Positions 34,686-44,340 of a stretch of DNA of 47,622 nt are shown piece by piece. The position numbers were made by a program, and so were the translations under genes. The notes beneath the pieces are model-generated. The model was given only the letters and a program-made list of their open reading frames with translations, had not been told where the DNA came from and did no database searches. Where the stretch lies: NCBI GenBank assembly GCA_025458045.1, contig JALOTE010000006.1, positions 1-47,622 of the forward strand, in the 5' to 3' direction. This DNA is from Rhizobiaceae bacterium. GTDB taxonomy: Bacteria > Pseudomonadota > Alphaproteobacteria > Rhizobiales > Rhizobiaceae. The stretch's first letter is position 1. Each line of letters starts with the position of its first letter.

Positions 34686-35548
34686 ACCGCAGCATCGCGA
34701 TCGTCACGGCAAGCTGGCGCGGTGATTTGGAGCGTTTCGCCCTGTTGTGCGACACGATGGACCGATTCGTCACCGGCCACACCCGCCATCTGGTGCTGGT
34801 CGCGTCGCATGATGTGGCGCTGTTCAAGCGCTTCGCCGGACCGGGCCGCGTGATCATCGACGAGGCGGATCTGCTGCCCGGCTGGCTGCGCCGGATTGCC
34901 GACCCGTTGTCGCGCTTGCGCCGCGATGTCTGGCTGTCCACCCGCACATGGCCGATGCGCGGCTGGCATGTGCAGCAATTGCGCCGCCTTGCCATCTGCC
35001 GGATGATCGACGAGGCAGCCATCCTCCACACCGACTCCGACGTGGCCTTTGTCGCCCATTATGACGTCGCTTCCGAATGGCGTCACAATGCCCTTCGCCT
35101 TTACCGGGTGCCTGATGCGTTGGTTCGGCCCGGCATGGAGGAGCAGCGCCATTGGTCGGCCCTGTCCGCCAAGGCGCTGGGGCTTGCGGCCGAAACGGGC
35201 CGCCACGACTACATCAACACGCTGGTGCCGTGGTCAGTGCCGGCCGCGCGCCGCATGCTGGACCGGGTCGAGCAGGTGTCGGCGACCCATTTTGTCGCCG
35301 CCCTGGGGCGCGAGCGCACCATGTCCGAATGCATGCTCTATGGCCGCTTTGTTGAAGACATCGAGCAGATGGCCGGGCATTCGCCGTCGGATGAAGCGCT
35401 CTGCCGTGTCTATTGGGATGGCCCGGCGCTCGATGCTGCGGGCATCGCCCGTTTTGCCGCGCTTCGCCAGCCGCATCAGGTGGCGATCGGCCTCCAATCC
35501 TTTGTCGGCATGCCGGTGGCGGACATCCGTCAGGCTCTCGCGGCCTGA
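34682..35548 (+). CDS. DUF6492-family protein, putative sugar transferase
   Basis: 288 residues. It opens SIAIVTASWRGDLERFALLCDTMD and has AAILHTDSDVAFV near residue 120, a DxD-like motif that suggests a GT-A glycosyltransferase, and SECMLYGRFVE in the second half. The family is uncharacterised but occurs in polysaccharide loci. The start overlaps the WecG-like stop as ATGA, and the stop is only four bases from that of the convergent flippase gene, leaving no room for a terminator. Confidence 0.75.
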   Translation: MNRSIAIVTASWRGDLERFALLCDTMDRFVTGHTRHLVLVASHDVALFKRFAGPGRVIIDEADLLPGWLRRIADPLSRLRRDVWLSTRTWPMRGWHVQQLRRLAICRMIDEAAILHTDSDVAFVAHYDVASEWRHNALRLYRVPDALVRPGMEEQRHWSALSAKALGLAAETGRHDYINTLVPWSVPAARRMLDRVEQVSATHFVAALGRERTMSECMLYGRFVEDIEQMAGHSPSDEALCRVYWDGPALDAAGIARFAALRQPHQVAIGLQSFVGMPVADIRQALAA

Positions 35549-35552
35549 CTGG

Positions 35553-36887
35553 TCAGAACCGGCGCGCCTCACGGCCGAGCAGGCTGTAGGTCGCCGCCGC
35601 TGAAAGGGCGTAGAGCCCGAAGAACACAAACGTCATCATCGCCATCAGGCTCGATGCTGTCATGTCCGGCACGAGCAGCACGACCATGCCTGCCGCCTTC
35701 AACGCGCCCAGAGCCGAGAGCAGCACCACGCGCGCAACCGTCTGCCCGCGGGCATAGAGGAGTTCGGCGTGATACTCTGTCAGGTTGCGCAGGCTCGGGA
35801 TGGCGAGGGCAAACAGCAGCGCAGGCGCCGCCATCGCGATGCTTTGGCCGAGCAGGGCCGGCTTCCATGCAAGGGCCAGGGTGAGGCCGCCCATCGCCAG
35901 AATCGAGGCGAGCGCGATTCCGCCCTCGGTCGCGGCGCGCAGCTTGAGGGACGCCATCGCCGCCGGGTTCTTCATCAGGGACTGCACCAGAAGCGTGTTG
36001 AAGGCCCGTATGGGAATGGCCGTCAGGTCCACCAGCCGCATGATGATGGCGTAAAGCCCTGTCATCTCGGCTCCCGCGATCGCCAGCATCAGCACCTTGT
36101 CCAGTTCCATTTGCGCAAAGAACACGATTTCGCCGCCTGCAACCGAGAGGGCGTCGCGCATGCGGCGGCCATAGAGGCGCGGGGCGAAGTGCAGCCGGCT
36201 CTTCGGCCAGCCTGCGACTGCAATCATCGCCATGCTGACGAGATTAGCGCCAAGGTAAAACACAGCCCAACGCTCCAGCGAAGGGTCGGCTTCGCTCCAC
36301 GCAAACAGCAGCGCCGCCATCATGCGCGCCGCCGTGCCGCCGATGGTCATCAACGCGGCTGCCGTGAAGCGGCGCAAGCCGTTGTTGATGATGATGATGA
36401 TTTCGGCGCTGCGCCAGAACAGCACTTCGGCAAGGATGATGATCGCAAACGGCCAAAGCGCGATGTCGCGGGAAAACAGGAACGCGTGCGCCGCCCACGC
36501 GGCCATCGCCACAACGGGAAGCGAGGCAAGCCCCATCAGCCCATAGCCGGTCAGATAAGCGCCGATGAGTTGGGGTTTGACAGTCGCGGTGCGGTAGAGC
36601 GGAGAGGAAAACCCGAGGCCGAACACCCTCGACAAGACGACGCCCATCGCCGAGACGGCGGCAAACACGCCAAAATCGGCAACCGGAAGCGTGTTGGCCA
36701 GCACGAGGAAATAAACAAGCGAAAACACAAGCCGGCCGGCCGAGCCCGATATGAGCGCCAGGTAGCCTGTGATCACATCGCCATGCCGCGCGAGATGTCC
36801 CGCCACCCGACGGCCGGGCGCGGTGCGTCCAAGCCAGCTGCGCTGAAGCCAGATTGGGTTTGGGGCGCGGGAAGACACATCAGCCAT
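35553..36887 (-). CDS. Polysaccharide flippase-like membrane protein (Wzx/MOP superfamily)
   Basis: 444 residues with about 12 hydrophobic helices. The opening segment ITGYLALISGSAGRLVFSLVYFLVLANTLPVADFGVFAA is the typical Wzx/RfbX start. EIVFFAQMELDKVLMLAIAG, with an Asp in the helix, and ETGLYAIIMRLVDLT-like text match the family middle. It would flip lipid-linked repeat units to the periplasm. It is transcribed alone, divergent from the co-polymerase gene. Confidence 0.85.
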   Translation of the reverse strand: MADVSSRAPNPIWLQRSWLGRTAPGRRVAGHLARHGDVITGYLALISGSAGRLVFSLVYFLVLANTLPVADFGVFAAVSAMGVVLSRVFGLGFSSPLYRTATVKPQLIGAYLTGYGLMGLASLPVVAMAAWAAHAFLFSRDIALWPFAIIILAEVLFWRSAEIIIIINNGLRRFTAAALMTIGGTAARMMAALLFAWSEADPSLERWAVFYLGANLVSMAMIAVAGWPKSRLHFAPRLYGRRMRDALSVAGGEIVFFAQMELDKVLMLAIAGAEMTGLYAIIMRLVDLTAIPIRAFNTLLVQSLMKNPAAMASLKLRAATEGGIALASILAMGGLTLALAWKPALLGQSIAMAAPALLFALAIPSLRNLTEYHAELLYARGQTVARVVLLSALGALKAAGMVVLLVPDMTASSLMAMMTFVFFGLYALSAAATYSLLGREARRF

Positions 36888-36984
36888 GGCCGATGTCTTA
36901 GCGCTGCTTGTTTAAGAACGCGTTCGCAGGCTGTGAACAATCTTGCACATGGACGGTCGCCGCTGGCGGCACCAAGCCGCGGGA

Positions 36985-36999
36985 TTAACCTTTTGTTAC
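36985..36999 (+). promoter_or_regulatory. CtrA-like site upstream of the polysaccharide co-polymerase
   Basis: TTAACCTTTTGTTAC fits TTAA-N7-TTAA with one mismatch and matches the gspD/gspE site in form (TTAAC...GTTACC). It is 77 bases before the co-polymerase start and 98 from the flippase start. Confidence 0.4.
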
Positions 37000-37075
37000 C
37001 CATGCCTGTTTAGCTTGCATTCACGGTTTGGCGTGTCTCGCGCCACTTTGCGCACTCTGACGCGGCGGCAACGTC

Positions 37076-39580
37076 ATGGATCAACCCGGCAATTCCCTGC
37101 TCGGCGGCCTGCGGCGGCCCATCCGCCCGCCGCAAGCGGGGACGCGCGTCGGAGGCGCGGGGTCGGCGGAGGGCGATCCCGCACCGTCCTCGCTTCTGGA
37201 TCCTGCTTTTCGCCAAGACGTTCGACCAGCCGGGGCCGAGGCTCTTGATGGAGAGAAGGCGCCGCCGGCCGCTTCACCTTCCCCCGCATGGGCCGCCGCA
37301 ACGGCAGGGGCGCGCACCGCGCCATCGCACGAAATGCCGCTCCGCCGACCGCGCGCGCGGCCTGCGCGCGGCGACCATGACGCAACCCATGATGCATTCC
37401 GTCCGCTTGTCGATGTCCGCACTGTCATCGCGGCGATCATCGACACCCGCGCCCTGATCGGTCTGCTGGGCGCGTTTGGCCTTGCGCTCGGGGTGATGTT
37501 CGCCATGGGCATTCCGAAATTCTACTACTCCACCGTTGAATTGCTGGTCGACCCGCGCGACCTGAAAATCTCCGAACGCGAGTTGATGCCATCGGGCCTG
37601 CCCTATGATGCCTCGCTTGCCATTGTCGAAAACCAGACCAAGATCATTTCGTCGCGGCGCGTGCTGGAGGCGACGGTCGATCAACTGAAGCTTGCCGATG
37701 ATCCGGAGTTCAACGGCGAGGGGCTGGGTGCGCCAAGCCCGGTTGCGATGTTGATGGAGCTGATCGGCGGCAAGGACCCGGATGACGCGGCGCGCCGGCG
37801 CGAACTGGCCGTCCAGTCACTGATTGATGCGGTCAGCGTGTCACGCGAGCAAAAGACATTCATCGTTTACCTGACGGCGCGCAGCGAGGTTGCCGACAAG
37901 GCGGCGCTGATCGCCAACACCATGGCGGATGTTTACCTCAACGCGCAGCAAGACATCCAGACAGGCGCCGCACAACGTGCATCGGGCGAATTGGGCGGCC
38001 GACTGGACGGGTTGCGGTCCGACGTGGAGAAAGCCGAGCGCGCGGTTGAGGCCTACAAGGCTGAAAACGAGCTGTTCGACGCCAATGGCAAGCTTATCTC
38101 CGACAATGAGATCGAGCTGATCTCGACGCAATTGACGCGCGCGCGCGAGCGTGTGGCCGAGTTGCGCGCGCGCGCCGATTCCGCGCGTGAACTGACGCTC
38201 GATGCCGTGCTTTCAGGTGCGGCGCCTGAAGCGGCGTCGTCGAACCTGATTGCCGAATTGCGACGCGGCTATGCCCAGAAAGTCCAGCAGCGCGATGCGC
38301 TTGCGCAAAAGCTCGGCTCCGCGCACCCCAGGCTGCAAACCGCCGAAGCCGAAGTCGCGTCCGCCGCGCGCGGGCTGGAAACCGAACTGCGCCGCCTGTC
38401 GCAGACAGCCCAGATCGAGCTTCAGCGCGCGGTCCAGACCGAACAGCAATTGGCCAGCGAACAGGCCCGCTTCAAATCGCGCCAGACCGACATTTCAGAA
38501 CGATTGGTGCAGTTGCGGGAACTGGAGCGCGAGGCGGCGGCCCAGCGCGCGATTTATGAGAATTTCCTGTTGCGGGCGCGCGAAACGGGCGAGCAGGCGG
38601 GCATTTCAACCGCCAACACATCGATTGTGTCAGCCGCGGTTCCGGCGATCCGCGCCTATGGCACGTCGAAGAAACTGGTCGCGCTCGGCGGCCTCATCGG
38701 CGGGCTTCTGCTCGGCACCGGCCTTGGCGTGTTGCGCGGCATCTGGCGTTCGATCCGTGCCGAGCCGGACGACCGTGCGGACCTTCAATACGATCCAACG
38801 GATGACACCGATGAGGCGTCCGTTCCGCCATCGCGCATGCCGCAAGGTGATGTCAACGCGCCCCCGCGCCCTGATGGACCGCCCCCGCCCCCCAATCCAC
38901 GCAAACCCGCCCTGAACCAAGATCAGTCACCAGCCGCGGAGGCTCCGCCAATGTATGCCAATCTCCCCCAATGGCCTTACGCCCCGGCGGCTTTTGCGCC
39001 GCAGCAGCCTCAACCCATGATGCAGCCCGTCATGCCTCAGATGATGGCGCAGCCGATGGCCCAGATGATGGCGCAGCCGATGGCCCAGATGATGGCGCAG
39101 CCGATGCCGCAGATGATGGCGCAGCCGATGGCCCAGATGATGGCGCAGCCGATGGCCCAGATGATGGCGCAGCCGATGGCCCAGATGATGGCGCAACCGA
39201 TGCCGCAGATGATGGCGCAGCCGATGGCTCAGATGATGGCGCAGATGATGGCGCAGCCGATGGCTCAGATGATGGCGCAGCCGCAATTCATCCCCGTGCC
39301 GATGCCTGTTCCGGTTGCGGTGCCCCCGCAGATTGTTGCCTACGCACCGCAGCAACCTGTCCAGCAGCAGCCTGCCCAGCAGCAGCCTGCCCAGCAGCAG
39401 CCTGCCCAGCAGGCGGCGCCGGTCGTTGAAGCGGCGCAGCAGCTTCAGCCGGCCCGCGGCGACGTGCCGCGCGAATCAGCCGCCGACCATGACACGATCC
39501 GCCGCCGGTTGTCGGCGCTGCGCGACGGGATCTCGCTTCTGGCCGAAAAACGCGATCGGCTGCGTGCCATCGAAGGCTGA
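37076..39580 (+). CDS. Wzz/GumC-type polysaccharide co-polymerase with Met-rich octapeptide tail
   Basis: 834 residues. Residues 1-110 are disordered, rich in Pro and Ala. Transmembrane helix 1 is ~126-146 (LIGLLGAFGLALGVMFAMGI), followed directly by the Wzz opening KFYYSTVELLVDPRDLKIS. A long coiled-coil region (~310-490) has many heptads. Helix 2 is ~534-552 (LVALGGLIGGLLLGTGLGVL). No Walker A or tyrosine-kinase domain follows, unlike Wzc/ExoP. Instead there is a Pro-rich linker, about nine MMAQPM(A/P)Q octads (~656-737), a QQPAQ repeat block, and a short conserved-looking C-terminus (DTIRRRLSALRDGISLLAEKRDRLRAI). It controls chain length or export of the polysaccharide. Confidence 0.88.
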   Translation: MDQPGNSLLGGLRRPIRPPQAGTRVGGAGSAEGDPAPSSLLDPAFRQDVRPAGAEALDGEKAPPAASPSPAWAAATAGARTAPSHEMPLRRPRARPARGDHDATHDAFRPLVDVRTVIAAIIDTRALIGLLGAFGLALGVMFAMGIPKFYYSTVELLVDPRDLKISERELMPSGLPYDASLAIVENQTKIISSRRVLEATVDQLKLADDPEFNGEGLGAPSPVAMLMELIGGKDPDDAARRRELAVQSLIDAVSVSREQKTFIVYLTARSEVADKAALIANTMADVYLNAQQDIQTGAAQRASGELGGRLDGLRSDVEKAERAVEAYKAENELFDANGKLISDNEIELISTQLTRARERVAELRARADSARELTLDAVLSGAAPEAASSNLIAELRRGYAQKVQQRDALAQKLGSAHPRLQTAEAEVASAARGLETELRRLSQTAQIELQRAVQTEQQLASEQARFKSRQTDISERLVQLRELEREAAAQRAIYENFLLRARETGEQAGISTANTSIVSAAVPAIRAYGTSKKLVALGGLIGGLLLGTGLGVLRGIWRSIRAEPDDRADLQYDPTDDTDEASVPPSRMPQGDVNAPPRPDGPPPPPNPRKPALNQDQSPAAEAPPMYANLPQWPYAPAAFAPQQPQPMMQPVMPQMMAQPMAQMMAQPMAQMMAQPMPQMMAQPMAQMMAQPMAQMMAQPMAQMMAQPMPQMMAQPMAQMMAQMMAQPMAQMMAQPQFIPVPMPVPVAVPPQIVAYAPQQPVQQQPAQQQPAQQQPAQQAAPVVEAAQQLQPARGDVPRESAADHDTIRRRLSALRDGISLLAEKRDRLRAIEG
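39041..39286 (+). repeat. In-frame 24-bp coding minisatellite (methionine-rich)
   Basis: The unit ATGATGGCGCAGCCGATGG + CCCAG (24 bases, MMAQPMAQ) is repeated about nine times with near identity. Units 3 and 7 have MPQ in place of MAQ, and a half unit sits before the last. A second in-frame repeat, CAGCAGCAGCCTGCC, follows at ~39360-39405 (QQPAQ). Confidence 0.93.
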
Positions 39581-39650
39581 ATGACCGGTTTGCACTCAGC
39601 CAAAGCTTGCTCTAGCAGCGCAACGACGACTTCTGGTTCGGGGGCGGGCG

Positions 39651-40538
39651 ATGGCGATGATCATTGACGGCAAGGCGGCGGCCGCCCGCGTGATCGACGC
39701 GGTCAAGGCGGCATCCGCGGAGTTCTCCGCCACGACCGGTTCGCCGCCCGGCCTGGCCGTTGTCATTGTCGGCGAGGATCCTGCCAGCCATGTCTATGTG
39801 GGGGCCAAGGGCCGCAAGGCGAAGGAATGCGGCTTTTCATCCATCCAGCACACCTTGCCCGGGACGGTGCCCCAGGCTGATCTGATGGCGCTGGTGGCGC
39901 GCCTCAATGCCGACCCGGCGGTGCACGGCATCCTGGTTCAGCTTCCACTGCCGAAAGGGTTTGACCAGGAGGCGGTCATCCAGTCGATCCGGCCGGTAAA
40001 GGATGTCGACGGGCTGACCTTCGTCAATGCCGGCAAGCTCGCCTCCGGTGACTTCGCAACCGGCCTGAACCCTTGCACGCCGGCCGGCTCCATGCTGCTG
40101 GTGCGTTCCGTCCATGGCGATGACCTGTCCGGGCTGGAGGCGGTCGTGATCGGCCGATCCAACCTGTTCGGCAAGCCGATGGGCCAATTGCTGCTGGCCG
40201 CCAACGCGACGGTGACAATGGCGCACAGCCGCACGCGCGACCTTGCCGGCATCTGCCAACGCGCCGGCATTCTGGTGGCCGCCGTCGGGCGCGCCCGCAT
40301 GGTGAAGGCCGGTTGGGTGAAACCGGGCGCGACCATCATCGACGTCGGCATCAATCGGATCGAGGAGAACGGAAAATCCGCGCTGACGGGCGACGTCGAT
40401 TTCGACGCCGTATCTGAGATCGCAGGCGCGATTTCACCGGTGCCGGGCGGCGTCGGTCCGATGACGATCGCCATGCTGATGGCCAACACCATGACGGCCG
40501 CACGGCGCTCCATTGGAGATGTGCGCCCCGTGATCTGA
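39651..40538 (+). CDS. folD: Bifunctional methylenetetrahydrofolate dehydrogenase/cyclohydrolase
   Basis: 295 residues. It has [15 protein letters not shown] (catalytic Lys region, YxxxK type), [63 protein letters not shown] and [18 protein letters not shown]. All are FolD hallmarks. It interconverts 5,10-methylene-, methenyl- and 10-formyl-tetrahydrofolate. It is 70 bases downstream of the co-polymerase gene, and no functional link is evident. Confidence 0.97.
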   Translation: MAMIIDGKAAAARVIDAVKAASAEFSATTGSPPGLAVVIVGEDPASHVYVGAKGRKAKECGFSSIQHTLPGTVPQADLMALVARLNADPAVHGILVQLPLPKGFDQEAVIQSIRPVKDVDGLTFVNAGKLASGDFATGLNPCTPAGSMLLVRSVHGDDLSGLEAVVIGRSNLFGKPMGQLLLAANATVTMAHSRTRDLAGICQRAGILVAAVGRARMVKAGWVKPGATIIDVGINRIEENGKSALTGDVDFDAVSEIAGAISPVPGGVGPMTIAMLMANTMTAARRSIGDVRPVI

Positions 40539-40581
40539 AAGCCGGCGCGCCTTCACCCGATCAACACAAGTGCTTGGGTTT

Positions 40582-40628
40582 CCCTTCGTGCGTCGAGGCT
40601 CGCTGCGCCCGCACCTCAGCATGAACGG
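40582..40628. repeat. Dispersed palindromic repeat, copy 3
   Basis: CCCTTCGTGCGTCGAGGCTCGC followed by GCACCTCAGCATGAACGG forms an imperfect dyad of the same family as copies 1 and 2, but only the inner B-A' half is present. Confidence 0.7.
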
Positions 40629-40646
40629 AAAAACTGCTGTGACTTC

Positions 40647-40697
40647 CTAGGGTCAGGACCCATTGATTTCAATGAAATCAACGGGTCCTTACCCTAG
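40647..40697. mobile_element. 51-bp near-perfect palindrome bounded by CTAG (MITE-like)
   Basis: 25-base arms pair around a central A at 40672 with two mismatches (40654/40690 and 40662/40682). The ends are CTAGGGT and ACCCTAG. It has no coding capacity. The CTAG ends may be a target duplication or part of the element. It sits between two dispersed repeat copies in the folD-aceA gap, and its size and symmetry suggest a non-autonomous mobile element, which is inference. Confidence 0.6.
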
Positions 40698-40747
40698 CCT
40701 TGGCTCATAGCGGAGCGCTGGCTCTTGCGGAATGCTTGGGAGCTTTT

Positions 40748-40792
40748 CCTTCATGCCGAGATGCGAGCGCAGCGAGCCTCGAAGCATGACGG
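40748..40792. repeat. Dispersed palindromic repeat, copy 4 (inverted)
   Basis: CCTTCATGCCGAGATGCGAGC followed by GCAGCGAGCCTCGAAGCATGACGG is the reverse orientation of copy 3. It ends about 40 bases from the stop of the small minus-strand ORF. Confidence 0.7.
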
Positions 40793-40834
40793 AGCATGTT
40801 TTCCGGGCCGGAAAGCGACCGGCCCCAGAAAGCC

Positions 40835-41065
40835 TCAGTTTCGTGTCACGATGACCGGCGTCAGCAAGTCACCGAAATTGCCGTCGCCGCCATGGTGGCG
40901 CGCCGCGCGGATCAATTCGACGGAGACGCCGGCATCCACGGCCTTCATCACCGAAGTGTTGAGCCGGTGCAGGTCGTTGGCCACCATGCGGATGGCGGCT
41001 TGCTGTTCGTCGCTCATCGACGAGGACTGCTCGGCGGCGCGGGTCTTGATGTCGGGTTTGGACAT
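40835..41065 (-). CDS. Small hypothetical protein downstream of aceA
   Basis: 76 residues (MSKPDIKTRAAEQSSSMSDE...TPVIVTRN), hydrophilic, with a central helix (AAIRMVANDLHRLNTSVMKAVDAGVSVELI). No domain is recognised. The start is ATG 41065. It follows aceA by 94 bases on the same strand, with a strong hairpin between, so it may be partly read through from the aceA promoter. Codon use looks like a real gene. Confidence 0.65.
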   Translation of the reverse strand: MSKPDIKTRAAEQSSSMSDEQQAAIRMVANDLHRLNTSVMKAVDAGVSVELIRAARHHGGDGNFGDLLTPVIVTRN

Positions 41066-41117
41066 GACGCGTGTTCCTTGGTGGTTCCGAGCGGCTTGAG
41101 GCGGCTCTGTCTTTGGT

Positions 41118-41141
41118 CGGGCGGCGGGGAATCGCCGCCCG
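41118..41141. terminator. Strong GC hairpin between aceA and the small ORF
   Basis: CGGGCGGCG (41118-41126) pairs perfectly with CGCCGCCCG (41133-41141) around a 6-base loop. The minus strand, which is the aceA direction, has no U-run after it, so it may be an attenuator, mRNA 3'-end stabiliser or rho-assisted stop. Confidence 0.55.
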
Positions 41142-41159
41142 TTTCAGTCGCAGTCTGCC

Positions 41160-42449
<1,290 letters not shown>

Positions 42450-42610
42450 GGTCGTCTCCTGAGCATTCGGCCCCGTCTTCGCGACGTCTTGGGGAGGGCC
42501 TTTCGGTTCCCGCACAGCAACCCGGCGCGGTGCGTTGCGTCGGCTTCTGCCTGAAATCCCACGAGGAATGGAAGCGAAAGCGCGCTTCCAGCACGCGAAA
42601 TCGGGTCACG

Positions 42611-42660
42611 CTGTCTGAAAATTCACAGTCTGCGCTTGTAAAATTGTCAAAATTGTAAAA
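42611..42660. promoter_or_regulatory. Candidate operator between aceA and its divergent regulator
   Basis: Bases 42636-42660 are three head-to-tail units TTGTAAAA, TTGTCAAAA and TTGTAAAA. Just before, 42611-42628 reads CTGTCTGAAAATTCACAG, with CTGT/ACAG ends. The stretch is strikingly AT-rich for this genome. It is a good candidate site for the divergent regulator; RamB sites known from actinobacteria are AAAACTTTGCAAA-like and only loosely similar. Confidence 0.5.
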
Positions 42661-42778
42661 GAATTCCGCGCCGAAATTCGTGTTTCTCCGGTCGGTTTTG
42701 TCAATGTCCGACCATTGGATTACGCCTTTGGGTTGCCGCCTGAAGGCGGGGCATGCGAAAGTCGAAAAGGAGCCCGCT

Positions 42779-44212
42779 TTGGCCGAACAGAAGATCTTTG
42801 CCGGTCCGCGCATCCGGCGTCTGCGTCAGGAGCGCAGCGAAACCCAGACTGCGATGGCCGAGATCTTGGGCATTTCGCCGTCCTATCTGAACCTGATCGA
42901 GCGCAACCAGCGCCCGCTGACCGTGCAACTGATCCTGAAACTGGCGAGCGTCTACAAGCTGGACCTCGATTCGCTGCAAAACCGTGATGCGGGCACATTG
43001 GCTGCCCTGCGTGAAGCCTTTGCCGATCCGCTGTTGAATGGCGAGGTGCAGGGCGACCGCGAACTGGCCGACATGGCGGAAGGCACCCCCAATGCGGCAG
43101 CCGCCTTCGTCAAGCTGCACCGGGCCTACCGTGACACGCAGTCACGCCTGTCGGAACTGGCCGACATGCTGGCGCGCTCCGGCCAGGCCGCCCCTGTCAG
43201 CCGCACGCGGCTGCCAGCCGACGAGGTGCATGACGTGCTGGAGGCGCGGCCCCATCATTTTCCCGCCATCGAGGAGGAGGCACATGCCTTTCTCAGCCTG
43301 CTCAAGCCCGGCGATGATCTGCTGCCGGCGCTGAAAGCGTGGCTCAAGGCTGAACATGGCGTCACCGTGCGGGTGCTGCCTGCCGAGGTGATGCCGAACT
43401 TTCGCCGCCGCTATGAGCGCCACACCCAGCGCCTCTTCATTTCCGAGCGCCTCGCCCCGCATGACCAACTGCGCGAGATCACGCTTGAAGCCTGCCTTTT
43501 GCGCATGCAGGTGGTGATCGCCGCCGAAATCCGCGCGTTGAAACTGTCGTCGGACGAGGCGCGGCGATTTGCACGCTTCGAGCTTGGCCGCTACTCGGCC
43601 CATGCCCTGATGATGCCGCGCAGCGTGTTCCTCGATGCCGCCCGCCGCGTGCGCTATGATGTCGATGTCTTGCGCGCGCGCTTCCGTGTCTCGTGGGAGC
43701 AGGCGGCGATGCGGCTGACGACACTGGGCACGGATGCGACGCTCGCTGTTCCGTTCTTTGCCGTGGAGGTCGATCACGCGGGCCACGTCATCCGCCGGGT
43801 CGGCGCGCAAGGCTTTCCGCAGGCGCGCTTCGGCGGGCGCTGCCCGAAACTGCCGGTCCATTCCGCCTTCGCCGAGCCCGGCCGCGTGCTGGTGGAAGCG
43901 GTGGAAATGCCGGACGGCGCCGAATTCATCACCATCGCCCGCACGCTGGAAGGCGCGCAGGTCGCGTTCAATGAGCGCCCGCGCCGCACCGCGCTGATGA
44001 TTGGCTGCGATGCGGCCTTTGCAGGCGAAATCGTCTATGGCCGGTCCCGCATCCAGGACGCCAAATACAACCCGTTCCCGCCCATCCCCATCGGCCCGTC
44101 CTGCCGCCTGTGCGAGCGCCAGGGGTGCATGGCGCGAGCGGAGCCGCCGCTGACCAAGCCACTGGGTCTGGATGAGATGGTGACGGGCTTTTCCGCTTTT
44201 GACTATGCCTGA
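42779..44212 (+). CDS. XRE-family regulator of RamB/ScfR type
   Basis: About 477 residues from TTG 42779 (LAEQKIFAGPRIRRLRQ), chosen for AAGGAG seven bases upstream; an open frame from 42680 is less likely. Residues ~8-62 are a helix-turn-helix (TQTAMAEILGISPSYLNLIERNQRPLT). The middle resembles an IrrE/M78-like sensor domain, but the zinc motif HExxH is not present (RRFARFELGRYSAH). The C-terminus is the DUF2083-type domain ending with cysteines in PIGPSCRLCERQGCMARAEPP. Relatives regulate acetate and short-chain fatty acid genes including isocitrate lyase, matching its divergent neighbour aceA. Confidence 0.88.
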   Translation: MAEQKIFAGPRIRRLRQERSETQTAMAEILGISPSYLNLIERNQRPLTVQLILKLASVYKLDLDSLQNRDAGTLAALREAFADPLLNGEVQGDRELADMAEGTPNAAAAFVKLHRAYRDTQSRLSELADMLARSGQAAPVSRTRLPADEVHDVLEARPHHFPAIEEEAHAFLSLLKPGDDLLPALKAWLKAEHGVTVRVLPAEVMPNFRRRYERHTQRLFISERLAPHDQLREITLEACLLRMQVVIAAEIRALKLSSDEARRFARFELGRYSAHALMMPRSVFLDAARRVRYDVDVLRARFRVSWEQAAMRLTTLGTDATLAVPFFAVEVDHAGHVIRRVGAQGFPQARFGGRCPKLPVHSAFAEPGRVLVEAVEMPDGAEFITIARTLEGAQVAFNERPRRTALMIGCDAAFAGEIVYGRSRIQDAKYNPFPPIPIGPSCRLCERQGCMARAEPPLTKPLGLDEMVTGFSAFDYA

Positions 44213-44214
44213 GG

Positions 44215-44231
44215 GCGCCTCCATCAGGCGC
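44215..44231 (+). terminator. Short hairpin just after the RamB-like gene
   Basis: GCGCCT (44215-44220) pairs with AGGCGC (44226-44231) around CCATC, two bases after the stop codon. No U-run follows. Confidence 0.35.
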
Positions 44232-44340
44232 GGTGAATGACACCGGAACGATTTGCGGCTTGACCTGTCGCAGCCATGCAGGTTTTTGCGCGGCGTCGCG
44301 GCCATGATCCCGCGCGCGCCTCCCGTCACCGGACCCTGAT

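Noticed and set aside
38927-39429. Overlapping open frames on both strands across the Met-rich repeat
   Set aside because: They are His/Leu/Arg or Asp/Gly/Ala repeats produced by the same 24-bp unit in other frames; the co-polymerase frame continues past the repeat to a plausible C-terminus.
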